Assembly: GCA_904501935.1 (NCBI GenBank)
Contig: CAJGDA010000054.1
Coordinates: 1 to 9,900 of the forward strand
DNA length: 9,900 nucleotides
Source: an uncultured Methanobrevibacter sp.
Lineage (GTDB): Archaea; Methanobacteriota; Methanobacteria; Methanobacteriales; Methanobacteriaceae
Reading direction: 5' to 3'
A model generated the notes under the pieces. It had not been told where the DNA came from. It made no database searches and saw only the letters and a list, made by a program, of their open reading frames with translations. Below are positions 6,782 through 9,900 of this stretch, one piece after another (position 1 is the stretch's first letter; each line of letters starts with the position of its first letter). The position numbers and the translations under genes are program-made.

Positions 6782-8257
6782 TTATTCATAAGCTTTATCT
6801 AATAGTTCTAAGATGTGCATGCATTTTGTATCTTCACATCCAATTGCATTAAGGCCATCTTGTATGTTCAACTGACAAAATGGACATATTGTAATTACCG
6901 CATCTGCACCGGTATCCTTAATCATTTCTGCTTTTGACTTTGATAATTCCATTGCGATTTCCGGCTTTCCGGATTTTATTCCTCCGCCAGCACCGCAGCA
7001 TTGGCAAGGATATAACATTTCATTAAATTCGATACCGGGAATCTTTTCAATAATATTTCTAGGTGCATCTTTAATGCCTTGTCCTCTGCCTAAATGGCAT
7101 GGGTCATGATATGTAACGGTCATATTCACTTCTTTAAGCTTGTCTTCATCAAGCTTATCAACTAAAAATTCACTAATGTCCATTACATGTAACTTTGAAC
7201 CGAATTCCGGATGATTATTCTTTAAGGTAGCTCCACAGCCGGAACATATTGTAATTACGGTATCATAATCTTTAAACACTTCTTTATTTTTGTCAACAAG
7301 TTCCTGGACAATTTCGGTTTGTCCGGTTCTTAGAAGTGGGGAACCACAACAGACTTGCCCTTCAGGAACATCAATGTCTATTCCATTTTCTTTTAGAACT
7401 TTAACTAATTTGCGGCCAAGTTCAGGGAATTTATAATCAATCATGCATCCTGTAAAGAAAGCTATTTTTGAGCCGGTGTAATTATCAGCCTCTTTGATAA
7501 ATGGAGTTTTATCAGTTTTTACAGATCTTCCAGTCTCCAAGATATTTTCTTTAAATGCAACATGCTCTGGAAGCGGTCCTGATCCATTAGCAACCGCAAT
7601 TGCCCTCATTTTTTCTATTGCATCTCCGAAGGTATTGATGTTTTTTGGACAGACTGCTAAACACTTGCCGCAACTGGTGCAGTTATACAAACCTTCGTCT
7701 AGAGCCTCTTTAAGCCTATCAAATTTATCTCTAGGGTCTGTGTTAAATTTATTGATGTACCTCATCAGGTATGGGCCGCCAAATTCTTCAGTTGCAATAT
7801 TGACAACTGGACATGATGAAAGGCAGGAATAACATTCAATGCAACTTCTGACTTTTTTAGTCTCTTTAGAATCTTCTTTTGTTATGCTTGTGTCAAGTTC
7901 GTTGCATTTATGGTCACATTGAAGAGATAATTCCAAATCTTTAACTTTGGCTTCAATACTTGATTTATCAACAATTAAATCTTTAATAACCGGGAATTTG
8001 AGAGGTTCAATAATTGCCCCATCTGCAATTTCCTTTTGACATGCAAGAGCTCCGTTTCCTTTAAATAAAATTCCGCAAGATCCACATTGGCCTGCTCTAC
8101 AGGAACTTCTAAAACTAATGTCTGCATCGTATTTCTCATTAATAGCTTGCAATGCATCAAGAACTTTCATATGGGGTGTTTTTTCAATTTCATAACACTC
8201 TAAATGTGGTTCCGCATCGGTTTCACTATTAAATCTTGAAACATAAACTTTAATCAT
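6782..8257 (-). CDS. tfrB: CoM/CoB thiol:fumarate reductase subunit B
   Basis: 491-residue iron-sulfur subunit. With flavoprotein TfrA it reduces fumarate to succinate using coenzymes M and B as thiol donors, feeding the reductive TCA branch in methanogens. The N-terminal half resembles SdhB/FrdB: a plant-type [2Fe-2S] site at Cys53/58/61/73 and two [4Fe-4S] motifs at 139/142/145/149 and 193/196/199/203. The C-terminal half resembles HdrB/GlpC, with two CCG repeats: Cys271, 303-304, 338, 341 and Cys387, 420-421, 458, 461. In HdrB such repeats bind noncubane clusters that cleave the heterodisulfide, so these probably form the thiol-oxidising site. The length matches known TfrB. ATG 8257 has GGGAGA five bases upstream. 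It is the first gene of the five-gene unit. No tfrA occurs in the window. Confidence 0.93.
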   Translation of the reverse strand: MIKVYVSRFNSETDAEPHLECYEIEKTPHMKVLDALQAINEKYDADISFRSSCRAGQCGSCGILFKGNGALACQKEIADGAIIEPLKFPVIKDLIVDKSSIEAKVKDLELSLQCDHKCNELDTSITKEDSKETKKVRSCIECYSCLSSCPVVNIATEEFGGPYLMRYINKFNTDPRDKFDRLKEALDEGLYNCTSCGKCLAVCPKNINTFGDAIEKMRAIAVANGSGPLPEHVAFKENILETGRSVKTDKTPFIKEADNYTGSKIAFFTGCMIDYKFPELGRKLVKVLKENGIDIDVPEGQVCCGSPLLRTGQTEIVQELVDKNKEVFKDYDTVITICSGCGATLKNNHPEFGSKLHVMDISEFLVDKLDEDKLKEVNMTVTYHDPCHLGRGQGIKDAPRNIIEKIPGIEFNEMLYPCQCCGAGGGIKSGKPEIAMELSKSKAEMIKDTGADAVITICPFCQLNIQDGLNAIGCEDTKCMHILELLDKAYE

Positions 8258-8293
8258 TTTTATCTCCCTATCTTTAAAAGCTTGTAAAATATT

Positions 8294-8314
8294 ATACTAT
8301 AATATTTATAGTAT
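8294..8314. repeat. Perfect 9-bp inverted repeat over the tfrB TATA box (operator candidate)
   Basis: ATACTATAA (8294-8302), TAT, then TTATAGTAT (8306-8314). A third TACTATA half-site follows at 8320-8326, so the core TACTATA occurs as +, -, + about one helical turn apart (12-13 bases). The palindrome covers the likely tfrB TATA box, and the third copy touches the iorA TATA box. A regulator bound here could affect both genes. Confidence 0.5.
8303..8310 (-). promoter_or_regulatory. Candidate TATA box for the tfrB-led operon
   Basis: TATAAATA on the - strand lies about 45 bases before ATG 8257. Initiation about 25 bases downstream, near 8280, would leave a leader of roughly 20 bases containing the GGGAGA ribosome site. 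Confidence 0.45.
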
Positions 8315-8322
8315 TGATGTAC

Positions 8323-8330
8323 TATATAAT
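8323..8330 (+). promoter_or_regulatory. Candidate TATA box for iorA
   Basis: TATATAAT on the + strand, about 40 bases before ATG 8366. The predicted transcription start is near 8348-8352, giving a short leader with GAGG at 8355-8358, seven bases before the start codon. Confidence 0.45.
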
Positions 8331-8350
8331 ATATTGTTAATTAACGATAT
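8331..8350. repeat. 20-bp near-perfect palindrome between the iorA TATA box and start codon (operator candidate)
   Basis: ATATTGTTAATTAACGATAT reads as its own reverse complement except for one pair (T8335 against G8346). Its core GTTAATTAAC (8336-8345) is perfect. It sits immediately downstream of the TATA box and over the predicted transcription start, the usual place for an archaeal repressor site. Confidence 0.5.
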
Positions 8351-8365
8351 TTTTGAGGAAAATAT

Positions 8366-9900
8366 ATGAATTTAAAAGAATTAGTCACAGGAGTATCTGG
8401 TGAAAAACAATTTTTGCTAGGTAATGAAGCTGCCGTAAGAGGGGTTATAGAAGCAGGTGTTTCTATTGCAGCTACATATCCCGGAACTCCTTCATCAGAA
8501 ATTGGAAATGTATTATCAGTATTGGCTAAGGACGCTAATATTTATTTTGAATTTTCTACTAATGAAAAAGTCGCAATGGAGGTTGCGGCGACTGCAGCCG
8601 CTTCAGGACTCAGGTCATTTACATTCATGAAGCATGTGGGTATGAATGTTGCAGCAGATTCATTCATGACAACCGCATATTCTGGCGTTAATGGTGGAAT
8701 GGTTATTTTATCAGCTGATGACCCTTCCTTATTTTCATCTCAAAACGAACAGGACACTCGTAATTATGCAAGATTGGCAAATGTACCTATTTTAGAACCT
8801 TCAAATTGTCAAGAAGTTAAAGACATGGTTAAATATGCATTTGACTTGTCCGAACAGTTCAAATTGCCAGTTATTGTAAGAACAACCACTCGTGTATCTC
8901 ATATGAGAGGAGTAGTTGAATTTGGAGATGTCATGGATAACTCATCAAATAATGATAATCACTGGAAGAGAGGGCACTTTGACAAAGACCCATCAAGATA
9001 TGTTCCCGTTCCTGCTTTTGCAGGGGATATGCACATTAGGTTATGGGATAAGATTCATGAATTGGAAGAGTTAACTAATAAGAGTGATTATAACCATGAA
9101 ATTGAATTTTCAAATGATAAGAAATATGGGGCAATCGCTTCAAGCAGTGCTTATAATTATGCTCATGATGTTGTAAAATTCAATGAATTGGATGTTGATA
9201 TTCTAAAATTAGGATTTTCATATCCGTTCCCGCAAGAGAAAGTGGCCGAATTTTTAAAGGATTTGGATGAAGTATTCATTGTCGAGGAAGTCGATCCGAT
9301 TATTGAAAGAGATACTTTGGCATGCATTGGCGCAAAACAACTTGATGTTGTTGTGCATGGTAAATTGGATGGAACATTCCCTCTTTATCATGAATTCAAT
9401 TCCGATGTTGTGGCAGATGGATTCAATAAAGTATTGGACTTTAAAGATGATGAAACTATCAAATTTTCAGAAAGTTTGGAAAAATTAAGCGAAGACATTC
9501 CATCTCGTGCTCCTGTTTTATGCGCAGGATGCCCTCACAGAGCAATGTATTATGGAATCAACAAGGCCATTGATGAATTGGGCTTAAAGGCTTCCGATGT
9601 GATATTTGCATCAGACATTGGATGTTATACTTTAGGTATCAATCCACCTTACAATGCTGCCGACTACTTATTGTCAATGGGGTCTAGCGTAGGTGACGGA
9701 TGCGGATTTTCAGTTTCCACAGACCAAAAGGTAGCAAGTTTCATTGGGGATTCTACATTTTTCCACAGCGGCATCGCCCCATTAATAAATGCTGTCCACA
9801 ACAAACACAATTTTGTTTTGACTGTTTTGGATAACAGGATTACTGCAATGACCGGCGGTCAACCAAACCCTGGAATTCCTGTTGATGGAATGGGGGATGA
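8366..9900 (+). CDS. iorA: Indolepyruvate:ferredoxin oxidoreductase alpha subunit (partial, 3' end outside)
   Basis: 511 codons are present and the frame stays open to the right edge. With IorB this thiamine-diphosphate enzyme oxidatively decarboxylates aryl 2-oxo acids such as indolepyruvate to aryl-acetyl-CoA, reducing ferredoxin. In methanogens it can also run in reverse to make aromatic amino acids. Visible motifs are ATYPGTPSSEI near the N-terminus (36-46), NEKVAMEVA with the conserved Glu at 67 (66-74), HVGMNVAADS (90-99), CAGCPHRAMYYGI (386-398), SDIGCYTLG (416-424), and the cofactor motif GDSTFFHSG (461-469) through LDNRITAMTGGQPNPG (488-503). The family's C-terminal ferredoxin domain with two 4Fe-4S clusters, about 100 residues, should follow beyond the window. 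ATG 8366 is preceded by GAGG. It is divergent from tfrB, and iorB would be expected next downstream. Confidence 0.94.
   Translation, partial: MNLKELVTGVSGEKQFLLGNEAAVRGVIEAGVSIAATYPGTPSSEIGNVLSVLAKDANIYFEFSTNEKVAMEVAATAAASGLRSFTFMKHVGMNVAADSFMTTAYSGVNGGMVILSADDPSLFSSQNEQDTRNYARLANVPILEPSNCQEVKDMVKYAFDLSEQFKLPVIVRTTTRVSHMRGVVEFGDVMDNSSNNDNHWKRGHFDKDPSRYVPVPAFAGDMHIRLWDKIHELEELTNKSDYNHEIEFSNDKKYGAIASSSAYNYAHDVVKFNELDVDILKLGFSYPFPQEKVAEFLKDLDEVFIVEEVDPIIERDTLACIGAKQLDVVVHGKLDGTFPLYHEFNSDVVADGFNKVLDFKDDETIKFSESLEKLSEDIPSRAPVLCAGCPHRAMYYGINKAIDELGLKASDVIFASDIGCYTLGINPPYNAADYLLSMGSSVGDGCGFSVSTDQKVASFIGDSTFFHSGIAPLINAVHNKHNFVLTVLDNRITAMTGGQPNPGIPVDGMGD

Noticed and set aside
9267..9488. A 73-codon + strand open frame within iorA
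   Set aside because: It overlaps iorA in another frame, and the iorA frame is uninterrupted with TPP-enzyme motifs on both sides.
1..9900. CRISPR arrays, tRNA genes, insertion sequences, integrase sites or a defence cluster
   Set aside because: No regularly spaced repeats, cloverleaf-like sequence, transposase or terminal inverted repeats were found by eye. All genes fit core archaeal functions.

Overview
The window reads as chromosomal DNA of an AT-rich methanogenic archaeon, most likely Methanobrevibacter or a close relative in the Methanobacteriales. This rests on protein families: a TfrB-type CoM/CoB thiol:fumarate reductase subunit, a FilR1-type winged-helix regulator, an archaeal/eukaryotic-type glycyl-tRNA synthetase, an archaeal dCTP deaminase and an archaeal IorA. 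Translation signals of the GGTGAT/GGAG kind and AT-rich TATA boxes fit. The genus is an inference. No rRNA, tRNA, CRISPR array or insertion sequence was seen. Genes are densely packed and no gene-free stretch exceeds 300 bases.

Layout. (1) Bases 1-64 look like the last 20 codons of a + strand gene, followed by a small hairpin with a T-run. (2) A two-gene - strand unit (1749 down to 70) encodes a COG1099/TatD-like metal hydrolase and then a ten-helix TDT-family membrane transporter. (3) Divergent from it is a FilR1-type transcriptional regulator whose real start is probably GTG 1935. (4) A perfect 12-bp-arm palindrome at 2704-2728 contains both convergent stop codons and probably terminates transcription from both sides. 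(5) A long - strand unit (8257 down to 2721) is packed like one operon: tfrB, a TrmJ-like RNA methyltransferase, an unusual cysteine-rich ferredoxin-like protein, dcd and glyS. Gaps are -4 to +18 nt. (6) Divergent from tfrB, iorA runs off the right edge.

How the genes work together. TfrB and IorA are both anaerobic redox enzymes. Their starts face each other across 108 bp that hold two separate palindromes, one over the tfrB TATA box and one between the iorA TATA box and its start codon, so coordinated or opposed regulation is plausible. The tfrB-led unit combines one energy/anabolic redox gene with informational genes (tRNA/rRNA methylation, glycine charging, dUMP supply) and an undescribed Fe-S protein.

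The points most worth a second look are the ferredoxin-like protein with a CxCCxCCC cluster, the two operator-like palindromes between tfrB and iorA, the basic N-terminal extension and odd start of the methyltransferase, and the symmetric terminator. I did not find a clear defence system or mobile system here. Most of the window is ordinary core genome.
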